From: Methanobacteriota archaeon
Lineage (GTDB): Archaea; Thermoplasmatota; Poseidoniia; Poseidoniales; Thalassarchaeaceae
Assembly (NCBI GenBank): GCA_016845365.1
Contig: JAERST010000016.1
Span: 1 to 53,600, forward strand
DNA: 53,600 bases
Direction: 5' to 3'
In this document: positions 16,043 through 23,774 of the stretch, in pieces
Position numbering within the stretch: position 1 is the first letter of the stretch
Layout: each line of letters starts with the position of its first letter
Translations under genes and position numbers: made by a program
The notes under the pieces: model-generated
What the model was told of the DNA's origin: nothing
Databases searched by the model: none
What the model saw: only the letters and a program-made list of their open reading frames with translations

Positions 16043-17707
16043 ATGCAGAAAACAAAGAATACGAGCATGATGATTGCGCTGCTCCTTGTTTTGATGGCCG
16101 GTTCCGTTGGCGTTTCAGCCGATGGTTCTGACCCACTCGACCCCTCTGATGGAGGAGCCGACTGGGACGGAGACGGTCTGACAAACGCAGAGGAGACAGC
16201 TGAAGGCACGGACCCCACCAACCCCGACACCGATAACGATGGTCTACCGGACGGTTGGGAGGTTGCGTACGGACTAAATCCGAACTCGGCTAGTGACGCT
16301 AACGCGGACCCAGACGGTGACGGATTGACGAACTCTCAGGAGTACGCGTCCGGTACCAACCCCAACTCGGCAGACACCGATGGTGATGGGCAAGATGACG
16401 CCAACGATCCGTTCCCGAACGACCCTAACAACGGGTCGATGTCGGATTCGGATGGCGACGGTATCCCCGATGCGTACGATCCGGATTACGGTGACAACGG
16501 AGAGGGTACTGGAGACGGCGGAACTGACGGCGGTGGAGATTCCGACCAAGACGGACAGGGACAAGGTCAAGGACAGGGTCAAGGACAAGGTAAAGGACAA
16601 GGTCAAGGACAAGGTCAAGGACAGGGTCAAGGACAGGGTCAAGGTCAAGGTCAAGGCCAAGGTCAGGGCCAAGGTCAGGGCCAAGGTCAAGGCCAAGGTC
16701 AAGGCCAAGGTCAAGGCCAAGGTCAAGGCCAAGGTCAGGGTCAAGGTTCTGGAAGCCAAGGTCAAGGCCAAGGTGGACAAGGCCAAGGTCAAGGCGGCCA
16801 GCAAGGCAACGGTCAGGACCAGGGCTCACAGTCCGGTCAAGACGGTCAGCAAGGCAGTGGACAGCAGGGTGGAGAACAATCCAACCAGCAGGACAATGGC
16901 CAGGGTCAGCAGCAGGGCGGAGAACAATCCGGCCAGCAAGGTGACCAGCAGAGTCAGGACCAGAATGGTAACAACCAGAACGGTCAGAACCAGCAACAGC
17001 AGGGCCAGACCCAGGACAATAACCAGGGTCAGCAAGGCAGTCAGTCCGACCAGCAGCAAAGTCAGCAGCTCGACAACCAAGACCAGAACGGCGAGAACGA
17101 CAACGATGGCGATGGAATCCCAGACGACTTGGACTTCGACGATGATAACGACGGAATCCCAGACAACGTGGACGAGTTCCCAGAGGACCACGACAACGAT
17201 GGCATCAACGACGCTGAGGATGATGACGATGACGGCGACGGCATAGACGACCGCGAGGAAGTCAATGACGGCGACCCTAACTCGGACATCTACGATCACG
17301 ACAATGATGGCGTCCGCGATAACATCGATTTCGACATCGACAATGACGGCATCGACAACTGGAACGACGTTGGACCGAACGGTGAGGACTACTCACGCGA
17401 TCACGACAACGACGGTCTGAACGATGGTGTCGACCCCGACGACGACAACGACGACATCCTAGATGTCGACGAGGTCGACGGCGCAATCGGCCTCTGGAGG
17501 TATGACCACGACAACGATGGAATTACCGACAGGACCGATACCGATGACGACAACGACGGACTTTCCGACTGGTTCGAGCAGAACGATGGCAACCCATTGA
17601 CTGGTCAATTCGACCACGACAATGACGGTATTGAAGACCATCTTGATGACGACGATGACGCCGATGGAATCCTCGACGAGGATGAATCCGACGGCAGCAT
17701 ACTGTGA
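16043..17707 (+). CDS. Secreted calcium-repeat protein with Gly-Gln repeat core
   Basis: 554 residues. A signal peptide (MMIALLLVLMAGSVGVSA) is followed by thrombospondin type 3-like calcium-binding repeats of the form DxDxDGxxDxxE (DWDGDGLTNAEE, DTDNDGLPDGWE, DPDGDGLTNSQE). Next come about 65 residues of almost pure GQ dipeptide, then a looser Q/G/N-rich stretch to about residue 350. More calcium repeats (DNDGIPDNVDEF, DHDNDGINDAED and others) run to the C-terminus. No membrane anchor is visible. The charged, calcium-bridged ends and the flexible hydrophilic middle suggest a secreted or surface-associated linker or matrix protein, which is an inference. A GGAAGTGA-like ribosome site precedes the ATG. 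Confidence 0.8.
   Translation: MQKTKNTSMMIALLLVLMAGSVGVSADGSDPLDPSDGGADWDGDGLTNAEETAEGTDPTNPDTDNDGLPDGWEVAYGLNPNSASDANADPDGDGLTNSQEYASGTNPNSADTDGDGQDDANDPFPNDPNNGSMSDSDGDGIPDAYDPDYGDNGEGTGDGGTDGGGDSDQDGQGQGQGQGQGQGKGQGQGQGQGQGQGQGQGQGQGQGQGQGQGQGQGQGQGQGQGQGQGQGQGQGSGSQGQGQGGQGQGQGGQQGNGQDQGSQSGQDGQQGSGQQGGEQSNQQDNGQGQQQGGEQSGQQGDQQSQDQNGNNQNGQNQQQQGQTQDNNQGQQGSQSDQQQSQQLDNQDQNGENDNDGDGIPDDLDFDDDNDGIPDNVDEFPEDHDNDGINDAEDDDDDGDGIDDREEVNDGDPNSDIYDHDNDGVRDNIDFDIDNDGIDNWNDVGPNGEDYSRDHDNDGLNDGVDPDDDNDDILDVDEVDGAIGLWRYDHDNDGITDRTDTDDDNDGLSDWFEQNDGNPLTGQFDHDNDGIEDHLDDDDDADGILDEDESDGSIL
16553..16746 (+). repeat. Imperfect hexanucleotide repeat encoding (GQ)n
   Basis: A run of GGTCAA/GGACAA/GGTCAG/GGCCAA units read in frame as Gly-Gln. 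Third-position variation (GGT, GGA, GGC; CAA, CAG) shows that the protein repeat is conserved more strictly than the DNA repeat. It is prone to length change by slippage. Confidence 0.85.
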
Positions 17708-17767
17708 TACAGTAACGTTGGTCGATTTTTGCTCAGGCCCGCGGTCCGTTGTTGATTCGCGGTGACA

Positions 17768-17802
17768 GGTTCCCCAGGGGCGATTCAGTCCCCGGGTGAA
17801 CC
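17768..17802. terminator. Hairpin between convergent genes
   Basis: Arms GGTTC-CCC-GGGG and CCCC-GGG-GAACC pair with one unpaired base on each side, loop CGATTCAGT. It sits between the ends of the calcium-repeat gene and the convergent FEN1 gene, so a bidirectional 3'-end signal or RNA stability element is likely. Confidence 0.4.
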
Positions 17803-17834
17803 GCCCCAATTTCTAATCAATAATTCTCGATTGT

Positions 17835-17849
17835 TCGCGCGGAGCGCGA
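17835..17849. repeat. GNA-triloop palindrome TCGCGC-GGA-GCGCGA
   Basis: A perfect 6-bp stem closed by C-G around GGA, three bases beyond the FEN1 stop codon. It is one of five similar GNA-centred palindromes found between genes in this window. Confidence 0.5.
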
Positions 17850-17851
17850 GT

Positions 17852-18859
17852 TCAGAAGTCGAAGAGGGTCGGCTGGCTGTCGGATTTGAGATGGTTGGCT
17901 GCAGCCAGCCGATCGATTGCGCGCTCGAGGCGACGGTCGGAAAAGCCGCACTCGCCTTGTAGGAAATCTCGCAAATTATTCTCATTCGCGCGCGTCGAAT
18001 GAGCGAGAGGTTCTGGGTGAACCGGATGGTTGAGGAAAAGCCCGCGAATGGTCTCGATATCCTCGGGCATTTCGAAGCCCTTGACCTCGGCCACAGCCTC
18101 CATCGTGCCGTGCGCGCGAATCAATTTGAGGCCGGTCTTGGGACCGATTCCACGGATTCCCGGATGGAAATCGGTGCCGATCATGATAGCGAGGTCGACG
18201 AGCTGTTCGCGAGTGATTTCATGCTCGTCGAGTAATTCCTGCAAGACTACTTTCTCAGCGGTTAACATTCGGCCGAACTTGCGTCGGCCGTGGCTCGTCA
18301 GATTGCGAATCATCACCGGCGAGCCATATAGCAGCGTGTCCCAGTCCTGACTGGCCACCGCTGCGACTTCACCATTGGCGCAGCGCACCGCGCCTGCGCC
18401 TTCGGCCTCCATCGGAGCCTCAATCCAGACGAGGCCGAGACAATCGAACAATCTCTTGGTCTCGGCGACCATGTCGCGCGTGTATTCAGCCGTTTGAGGC
18501 CCCAATTTCTTGGCCAGCGCCATGTCGCCGACCTCAACCGCAGCCTCCCATTTTGCAACCGCTTCCACCTTGCGCTCTTTGCGCCCAGCCAGAGTATCGA
18601 GTTTGAGGTCGTGAGGGCGTCCGTCGAAGAAGAAGACTGGCTCAATTCCCTGTTCGAGCATCCAAGTCGCCCGGTCGAGGAAGCCCATCAGGTGAGCCAC
18701 CGGCCGTCCATCGAATGATAGAGGCTTACCGTCTTGTCCAACAAGGCTGGTGATGAATTGGTAGGCATTGAGGAAAACATCGACCGCGACACGCTGGCCC
18801 GACATCTCGGTCAAATCCAGCGGATGAGCGGTCGCCAAGTCTCTCAGATTACAGCCCAG
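17852..18859 (-). CDS. fen: Flap endonuclease 1 (XPG/Rad2 family)
   Basis: Structure-specific 5' nuclease of Okazaki fragment maturation and repair. Metal-site motifs are present in order: AVDVFLNAYQF, FFFDGRPHDLK, EAPMEAEGAGA, SQDWDTLLYG and IGTDFHPGIRGIGPKTG (helix-hairpin-helix). The C-terminus QPTLFDF is a PCNA-interacting peptide. An ATG at 18928 would add 23 residues. However, FEN1 enzymes begin Met-Gly and the N-terminal Gly lies near the active site, so the start is placed at CTG 18859. That gives (M)GCNLRDLATAHPLDL and about 335 residues, normal for the archaeal family. A perfect GGAGGTGA Shine-Dalgarno at 18871-18864 sits seven bases (counted from GGAGG) before this CTG. It is divergent from the tRNA methyltransferase gene. 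Confidence 0.92.
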   Translation of the reverse strand: MGCNLRDLATAHPLDLTEMSGQRVAVDVFLNAYQFITSLVGQDGKPLSFDGRPVAHLMGFLDRATWMLEQGIEPVFFFDGRPHDLKLDTLAGRKERKVEAVAKWEAAVEVGDMALAKKLGPQTAEYTRDMVAETKRLFDCLGLVWIEAPMEAEGAGAVRCANGEVAAVASQDWDTLLYGSPVMIRNLTSHGRRKFGRMLTAEKVVLQELLDEHEITREQLVDLAIMIGTDFHPGIRGIGPKTGLKLIRAHGTMEAVAEVKGFEMPEDIETIRGLFLNHPVHPEPLAHSTRANENNLRDFLQGECGFSDRRLERAIDRLAAANHLKSDSQPTLFDF

Positions 18860-18863
18860 AACC

Positions 18864-18871
18864 TCACCTCC
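18864..18871 (-). promoter_or_regulatory. Shine-Dalgarno site that decides the FEN1 start
   Basis: On the minus strand this reads GGAGGTGA, the full complement of the conserved 16S 3' tail. It is followed by GGTT and the CTG codon at 18859-18857. The upstream ATG at 18928 has no comparable site. Confidence 0.65.
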
Positions 18872-18966
18872 ACTCTTTGGTAACACCCGCAGCACGCGCG
18901 CGCAGACCTGTGCTGAGCGTCGAGGCATTTAGGGTTGAAGTCGAGCGCGGGTGAGCCGGAGGAATC

Positions 18967-20256
18967 GTGTTGAGCGGGCCGATGAGCGCACCGGAGGGTG
19001 GATTCACGCTCATCGGGAGCGGTTGGCACCCAGCGCTCTTCCGTTCCGAAGCCGAGGCACTCGCAGGTCCAGTCGGCTTCGTCCACCCCCGCGTCGTGAT
19101 GACCGAGGCGGCCAGTGCGGACACCGAGAATCGACTCTCGAGAGCAGCCCTACTCGATGACATTCTCCTGCACGGCCAAAGCAGTGCACCTATCGAGACG
19201 GATATCCTCGCAAATCAAATCGCAGAATGGGCCACTGCGCACCTGCCAACAGGCACATTCGCAATACGCACGAGAAGCCTCGGAACAGGATTAGCTGGCT
19301 TCTCGAAATCGGCGATTGCCCAAGCAGCAGGCGGCCTAATCGCCGACAATAATCACACGGTAAACCTCGAATCACCCGAGCACGAAATCGTGGTGATTCT
19401 CGCAGGCCCAGAAGACCCACCAAACCACCCAGACCCACTGGCAAATTCACCCCCAGCAATCGTCTGGGGCCTGCGCCACCCAACATGGACTCGAACAAAT
19501 TGGGGCGGCCGGCAACCGATGGAACGCCCCTTCTTCCAACCGGTTTCTCTCGAGCCTCGCCTCGCCCGCCTGCTCATCACCCTCGGCCACCGCTCACCGC
19601 ACAATTCGGCCGAAGGGGGCATCCAGGGACCCGGCGAACCAACCACCGTAATCGACCCATTCTGCGGCACCGGCGGAATAGCAATCGAGGCGATGCTCGC
19701 GGGCCTCTCAGTGCTTGCAAGCGACCTCGACCCGCGCATGGTATCCGGCACAAGGCAGAACCTGGAGTGGGCGAGTGAGGAACTCTGTGCGGCAGATTTT
19801 GGCGGTAAGGAACTCGGTGGAGCAGATTTTGGCGGTGAGGAACTCGGTGGGGGAGGGCTCTGCGGCAACTTCCCGGCGACGTGGGATGTGCAGGAAATCG
19901 GCGTTGGCAAGACCCCCGATGTGTGGGGCAGAGTCAGCGGTTCGATCTTCGCTTTCGACCCCCCGTACGGGCGCAATGCATGGAAATCCGACGATGGCTA
20001 CGAACTCTTCCTCAAGGCTTGCTCCGCCGCTCGCACTATCGATGATGCAGGCTCGCTATGCACGCTTTTACCGACCGACCCGGCGATTTTGAACGATGAT
20101 TCTGATGAGCCGGTCGACCCTCTTGTAATGGGTAAATCGTGGTCAAAAATTGCTGACCAAATGCTTGAGCGCGGTTGGAGAGTTGTGCTTACTGCTCCGG
20201 TCAAAGTACATCGCTCTCTGGCCCGACTTCTCGTCGTCGCTCACCCGTCGCATTGA
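18967..20256 (+). CDS. THUMP-type tRNA guanine-N2 methyltransferase (Trm-G10/Trm11-like)
   Basis: 429 residues. The C-terminal half is a Rossmann methyltransferase with the AdoMet motif IDPFCGTGGIAIEAM and the catalytic motif AFDPPYGRNAW, as in enzymes that methylate the exocyclic amine of guanosine in tRNA (position 10 in archaea). The N-terminal half fits a THUMP-containing region (TGTFAIRTRSLG and following), though weakly conserved. Between the AdoMet motif and DPPY lies a three-copy 10-residue insertion rich in ADFGG/ELGG. The start is GTG at 18967 behind GGAGGA, with TTG 18970 and ATG 18982 as alternatives. The tRNA-Arg gene lies 28 bp downstream. Position specificity (G10 versus G6) is not settled by sequence. 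Confidence 0.85.
   Translation: MLSGPMSAPEGGFTLIGSGWHPALFRSEAEALAGPVGFVHPRVVMTEAASADTENRLSRAALLDDILLHGQSSAPIETDILANQIAEWATAHLPTGTFAIRTRSLGTGLAGFSKSAIAQAAGGLIADNNHTVNLESPEHEIVVILAGPEDPPNHPDPLANSPPAIVWGLRHPTWTRTNWGGRQPMERPFFQPVSLEPRLARLLITLGHRSPHNSAEGGIQGPGEPTTVIDPFCGTGGIAIEAMLAGLSVLASDLDPRMVSGTRQNLEWASEELCAADFGGKELGGADFGGEELGGGGLCGNFPATWDVQEIGVGKTPDVWGRVSGSIFAFDPPYGRNAWKSDDGYELFLKACSAARTIDDAGSLCTLLPTDPAILNDDSDEPVDPLVMGKSWSKIADQMLERGWRVVLTAPVKVHRSLARLLVVAHPSH
19775..19864 (+). repeat. Three tandem 30-bp units inside the methyltransferase gene
   Basis: Units begin at 19775, 19805 and 19835, each starting GTGAGGAACTC or GTAAGGAACTC. The first two end in GCAGATTTTGGCG. Read in frame they give alternating ADFGG and (K/E)ELGG pentapeptides, resembling a miniature pentapeptide repeat. 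Confidence 0.85.
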
Positions 20257-20284
20257 AGAAAGGTCGGCGCTCGCCTCAAAGCAC

Positions 20285-20361
20285 GGGCGATTGGTGTAGT
20301 CTGGATATCATCTGGCGCTTCGGACGCTAGGACATGGGTTCGAATCCTGTATCGCCCACCA
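20285..20361 (+). tRNA. tRNA-Arg (anticodon TCG), CCA encoded
   Basis: Acceptor arms GGGCGAT (20285-20291) and ATCGCCC (20351-20357) pair perfectly, followed by A and an encoded CCA. The anticodon arm is TGGCG-CTTCGGA-CGCTA, giving anticodon TCG, which reads CGA. The T arm is ATGGG-TTCGAAT-CCTGT with two wobble pairs. No intron is seen. The 3' part of the gene is repeated at 20513-20531. Confidence 0.92.
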
Positions 20362-20420
20362 TTTTGATTGCTATTGCTGGAAGCATGGTGGGCGATTGGA
20401 TTCTCACTTGGGCATCTCGT
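20340..20420 (+). repeat. Direct repeat copy 1: tRNA-Arg 3' end plus downstream hairpin
   Basis: It starts inside the T loop of the tRNA (TCGAATCCTGTATCGCCCA) and continues through an inverted repeat, ATCGCCCACCAT and ATGGTGGGCGAT (12 of 12 paired), to GGATTCTCACTT and CATCTCG. The left arm of the hairpin is the tRNA acceptor end itself. Confidence 0.8.
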
Positions 20421-20512
20421 TGACATTCGCTGAGTGAGATGCTTAGTCGTTTGAGAAATCAAAGATTTCTCACGTCTTCTGACATGAATATTGATTTTAG
20501 AAAGTCAGAAGA

Positions 20513-20591
20513 TCGAATCCTGTATCGCCCAACACTTTGATTCCTCATGCTGGCAGCGTGCTGGGCGATTGGATTCTCACTTAGCATCTCG
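20513..20591 (+). repeat. Direct repeat copy 2: pseudo tRNA 3' end plus hairpin
   Basis: It repeats the first 19 bases of copy 1 exactly, then diverges but keeps the hairpin: arms ATCGCCCAACAC and GTGCTGGGCGAT pair with one mismatch and one compensated base-pair change. GGATTCTCACTT and CATCTCG follow as in copy 1. There is no 5' tRNA half. It could be a recombination scar or attachment-site duplication. The rest of the gap to 20756 is AT-rich with A and T runs and holds no credible gene. Confidence 0.75.
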
Positions 20592-20756
20592 ATAATGGAA
20601 AATGAAAAATATTTTTTCAACGACCGAGATTTTAAAAAAAAACAGACAAAATATAACTGATTTAAGCCATTTTGGAGATTTTGATTTACCCCAAAACCGA
20701 TTTTTTTTTTTCGCGCCGGCTCAAACATTAAGGCGTATGGGAATTGAGTACTCACA

Positions 20757-21704
20757 ATGGCATGGTGGGAGGGGATGAATGATGGCCATAAATACAAACT
20801 TCAGCGTGCGGTGAAGAAGGAGAAAAAAGCCGCCGACAAGGAGACTTCAGAAGAGATATTCGGTGATTGGCAGCCTTACACAAAATTACGACCATACATC
20901 CAATTGAAGGTCTTCATCTGCCTCTACATCCCATTTTGTGCTTGGGTGGTTTACAATCATCTTGCGGGAACATGGCCAGATTCTGGCGGCCCTTTTGCAC
21001 TCGCCCTCTTCGCGGGCATCGTCGGCGTTCCAATCTACCATATCGCCGCCGCATTTTGGTTGGTCCAACCCGGTTACTCCCATCCCGGAGCAGTAGATCT
21101 TCAATGCCCAGGATGCGATCACCAAGGAAAACCCGGCCAAGACGAAAAAGGATATGCTGAAAATTTCTTCGTATTTCTCTGGAATCGCGTCTCGCCAGTG
21201 ACGTGCCCACAATGCAAACTAGAATTTGAGGTGGCCAATATGTCACAATTCTGGTGGCCATGGGTTGACGAACCACACGCGGGCAAGAAGTATGGCAACC
21301 CTTCCAAGATTCGCGTCAAGCCCAAGGTTCCGTTCAGGTTCGGCAGTTTCATCTTTAGGAAGAAAGAGGGATTTTATTCTCAGCATTATGAGTTCATCAA
21401 AGTCGCGCCAATCACCGCCCTTGTCGTCGGAGTACCGTGGTATTTTGGTTTCCTTGACCTAATTTTACTCGTACTTTTAGCTACTGCTTGTTTCAATCTC
21501 TTCGTTTGGAGACACGAAATTTTCGTGGGTTTCCGCGAGGGCGTCATCAAGCAACTCAAGGAAATGGGCATTCTTCGCAAGAATTACACGATGAGGTGGT
21601 GGGAGGAATTGATCATCAATTTCTTTTTCATGCTAATTGCACTATTTTTCGTCTGGCTTTCAGTCTTTGAGGGCGTAGACTTATTCGGCGATTTCCGGAT
21701 TTAA
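20757..21704 (+). CDS. Membrane protein with zinc ribbon, function unknown
   Basis: 315 residues. A charged N-terminus (KLQRAVKKEKKAADKE) is followed by two hydrophobic helices (LKVFICLYIPFCAWVVY; LALFAGIVGVPIYHIAAAFW). A cytoplasmic zinc ribbon has the pairs CPGC and CPQC about 40 residues apart. Two or three more helices near the C-terminus include ELIINFFFMLIALFFVWLSVF. It is followed 13 bp later by a second membrane protein gene and the two probably form an operon. I do not recognise the family. The gene lies just beyond the tRNA-Arg 3'-end duplication, so it may belong to an inserted segment. Confidence 0.75.
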   Translation: MAWWEGMNDGHKYKLQRAVKKEKKAADKETSEEIFGDWQPYTKLRPYIQLKVFICLYIPFCAWVVYNHLAGTWPDSGGPFALALFAGIVGVPIYHIAAAFWLVQPGYSHPGAVDLQCPGCDHQGKPGQDEKGYAENFFVFLWNRVSPVTCPQCKLEFEVANMSQFWWPWVDEPHAGKKYGNPSKIRVKPKVPFRFGSFIFRKKEGFYSQHYEFIKVAPITALVVGVPWYFGFLDLILLVLLATACFNLFVWRHEIFVGFREGVIKQLKEMGILRKNYTMRWWEELIINFFFMLIALFFVWLSVFEGVDLFGDFRI

Positions 21705-21717
21705 TGAGGTGAATTAA

Positions 21718-22479
21718 ATGAAAAATGATGAAGATGAAATGGATGGTTATGACGAACACCCGGAAGATGATGAGCCAGAAAAAGTGGACGAAGCGCTATT
21801 CGGTAGTGCGGATTTCAATTTCAGTTTTGGCGAAGGCAAAGAGATCCCGTCAGTCGTTATCGTCGTTGCAGGTTTGTTGATGGTCTCAATTTCTGCTGGA
21901 ATCCTCACTTACACCGAAGGCTTCGGCGTTGCTGATGAATGGAATTCCAAGGATTGGGAAAAAGTTGACGCTAATGTGGAAGTGAAATTATATTGGCACT
22001 CGTCAGGACATAGAATCACGGATTTACCTTACACCACTTGGATTTGGAATTACACAGTTGATGATGTCCTTTACGACGGAGAATGGACCTGTTATTCGGA
22101 CGAACGTCATCCAGAATGTTGGCAGAGTTCTGGATATTACAGATCATCATCACATCAAATCGCTTACAATCCAGATAATCCCTCTGAGTCAGACCTCCAT
22201 CCAGGCTTCACTCGACAGATTTTCTGGGGCTCAATTCACTGGATTGGCACCGTTGGATTCTTCTTTATATTGGGATTATTGGTCTTGAGCACAGGCTTGG
22301 GGAAGATGTTGGGGATTTCTCTTCCCGGGATTGAGAAGCTTGAGGAATTGACGCCGACCGAAGAGGATGAGGATTACGATATCAAGGATAAATTGCGTGA
22401 GAAGCTGAAACGCGACCATCCTGATGATGAGGAGAATGACGATCCTGCAGAACCCAGAGAGTCAGACTTCCTGCCGTGA
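21718..22479 (+). CDS. DUF3592-like membrane protein
   Basis: 253 residues. The N-terminus is acidic, then come one transmembrane helix (SVVIVVAGLLMVSISAGIL) and an extracellular domain of about 100 residues ending QIAYNPDNPSESDLHPGF. A second helix (IGTVGFFFILGLLVLSTGL) and a long acidic/basic cytoplasmic tail follow. The paired helices around a small domain with a YNPDNPSES-type segment are characteristic of DUF3592 proteins, whose function is unknown. A GAGGTGAATTAA sequence directly before the ATG supplies a ribosome site. It pairs with the zinc-ribbon membrane protein upstream. Confidence 0.75.
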   Translation: MKNDEDEMDGYDEHPEDDEPEKVDEALFGSADFNFSFGEGKEIPSVVIVVAGLLMVSISAGILTYTEGFGVADEWNSKDWEKVDANVEVKLYWHSSGHRITDLPYTTWIWNYTVDDVLYDGEWTCYSDERHPECWQSSGYYRSSSHQIAYNPDNPSESDLHPGFTRQIFWGSIHWIGTVGFFFILGLLVLSTGLGKMLGISLPGIEKLEELTPTEEDEDYDIKDKLREKLKRDHPDDEENDDPAEPRESDFLP

Positions 22480-22499
22480 GACTGAAATCTTGCACGGAT

Positions 22500-23441
22500 T
22501 CAATCGTAGAGGCCTTCGCTGAGATACTTGAGACCTGAATCGACGGCCAGTGCCACAACCGTGTGGCCCGGGCCGAGTTCTGCGGCGACTTCCAGCGCGC
22601 CGGCGACGTTCATTCCGCTGGAAGTGCCGGCGAAGATTCCCTCCTCGCGCGCCATACGAACAGCAGTCTCGCGCGCGAGCGTCTCATCGATGGCCCGCAC
22701 CTCATCATACGGCTCACCGAGGAGGTGCTTGGGAACGAACCCAAGGGCAATACCGTCGACATTGTGTGCGCCACTCACTCCTGTCGAGAGAACGGCAGAG
22801 GTCGTGGGTTCGAGGGCGACGATTCGTGTATCCTGACCAGCCTCGCGCATCGCCGCCTTCACTCCACACAGCGAACCGCCGGTGCCGACCGAATCACAGA
22901 ATGCGTGCACCGGCCCACCGACCTGATCGATGATTTCTTGTCCTAATTTACGAAATCCATCTTGGATATCGTCATTGTTGAGTTGGTCGGTAAAGAAATA
23001 ATTCTCATCTTCAGCCAATTCTGCAGCCCTGTCGATCATCGCTCTGATGACCTCAGACGAAATCTTACCATCAGGAGATTTTATCACTTCCATATCCGCT
23101 CCAAACGCGGTCATCGAATCCAATTTTTCCTTAGAGAAACAATCTCCAGAAATGATGTGAAAATGATAACCTTTGACAGCACAGACGAAAGCCAATCCAG
23201 CCCCTGTGCTGCCGCCCGAATATTCGACCACACTCATCCCCGGGCGTAGCTCGCCGCGCTTCTCAGCACCCTCAATCATAGCGAGCGCCATACGATCCTT
23301 CTTCGAGCCTGTGGGGTTGAACGACTCGAGTTTGACGTAGACATCGGCACTACCTTCGGGGACCATCCGGTTGAGTTTGACCAAGGGCGTGTTGCCTATC
23401 GCATCAAGGGCAGATTCGACGGTCGCTGGGGGCTGGCTCAT
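22500..23441 (-). CDS. cysK: Cysteine synthase family PLP enzyme
   Basis: 313 residues of the fold type II PLP family. IGNTPLVKLNRM opens the chain, NPTGSKKDRMA holds the Schiff-base lysine, EYSGGSTGAGLAF is the substrate loop and SVGTGGSLCGV binds the cofactor phosphate. GTSSGMNVAGAL and VDSGLKYLSEGLY end it. It would make cysteine from an activated serine (O-acetylserine or O-phosphoserine) and sulfide. The usual NPTGSVKDR reads NPTGSKKDR here, with the catalytic lysine one position before Asp-Arg retained. A cystathionine beta-synthase-like role is possible. It is the last gene of a minus-strand run ribD, membrane protein, cysK, overlapping its upstream neighbour by four bases. Confidence 0.9.
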   Translation of the reverse strand: MSQPPATVESALDAIGNTPLVKLNRMVPEGSADVYVKLESFNPTGSKKDRMALAMIEGAEKRGELRPGMSVVEYSGGSTGAGLAFVCAVKGYHFHIISGDCFSKEKLDSMTAFGADMEVIKSPDGKISSEVIRAMIDRAAELAEDENYFFTDQLNNDDIQDGFRKLGQEIIDQVGGPVHAFCDSVGTGGSLCGVKAAMREAGQDTRIVALEPTTSAVLSTGVSGAHNVDGIALGFVPKHLLGEPYDEVRAIDETLARETAVRMAREEGIFAGTSSGMNVAGALEVAAELGPGHTVVALAVDSGLKYLSEGLYD

Positions 23442-23770
23442 GCGTCGAGAGGCACTCGTTCAGTATCAAGAATTTCGGTGTCGCCCGGATTTTCTTCGCT
23501 GCCGCGGCGCCGTTTAATCCAGCGGAAAAGTAGGCGCGAGAAGACCATCGAGAAGGCGAGGAAGAGCAGTGAATACCACCATGGAGATGACTCGCTGGTT
23601 GCCAGAAAATAGGTCACTACGAGGATGCCCATGCCGTAGAAAGCGCGGAAAATTGCGTAGGCGATGAATGACTTGACCAGTGGATTATCGAGGAACCTCT
23701 GCAATGCTGATTCCTCATTTTGGCCTTTGCTTACCACGGCCTCGTCCTGTTTCTGTGCGGTACCGGACAA
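23438..23770 (-). CDS. Small two-helix membrane protein
   Basis: 110 residues. A polar N-terminus is followed by a helix around FIAYAIFRAFYGMGILVVTYFL, split by a short SSPWW turn from a second helix WYSLLFLAFSMVFSRLLF. A basic RWIKRRR patch and an acidic tail end it, so both ends face the cytoplasm. It starts four bases after the ribD stop and its end overlaps the cysK start, so it is translated as part of that operon. No family is recognised. Confidence 0.7.
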   Translation of the reverse strand: MSGTAQKQDEAVVSKGQNEESALQRFLDNPLVKSFIAYAIFRAFYGMGILVVTYFLATSESSPWWYSLLFLAFSMVFSRLLFRWIKRRRGSEENPGDTEILDTERVPLDA

Positions 23771-23774
23771 AGCC

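Noticed and set aside
16274-17299. Long antisense frames rich in Leu-Thr-Leu or Val-Ile opposite the GQ/calcium-repeat gene, and a Lys-Val frame on the same strand
   Set aside because: They are frame shadows of the hexanucleotide and DxDxDG repeats and have no start context or family features.
20241-20797. Two minus-strand frames with similar SENPIA-(H/Q)HA and GRYRIR segments
   Set aside because: They translate the tRNA 3' end and its repeat copy in reverse, so the similarity is the DNA repeat and not a protein family.
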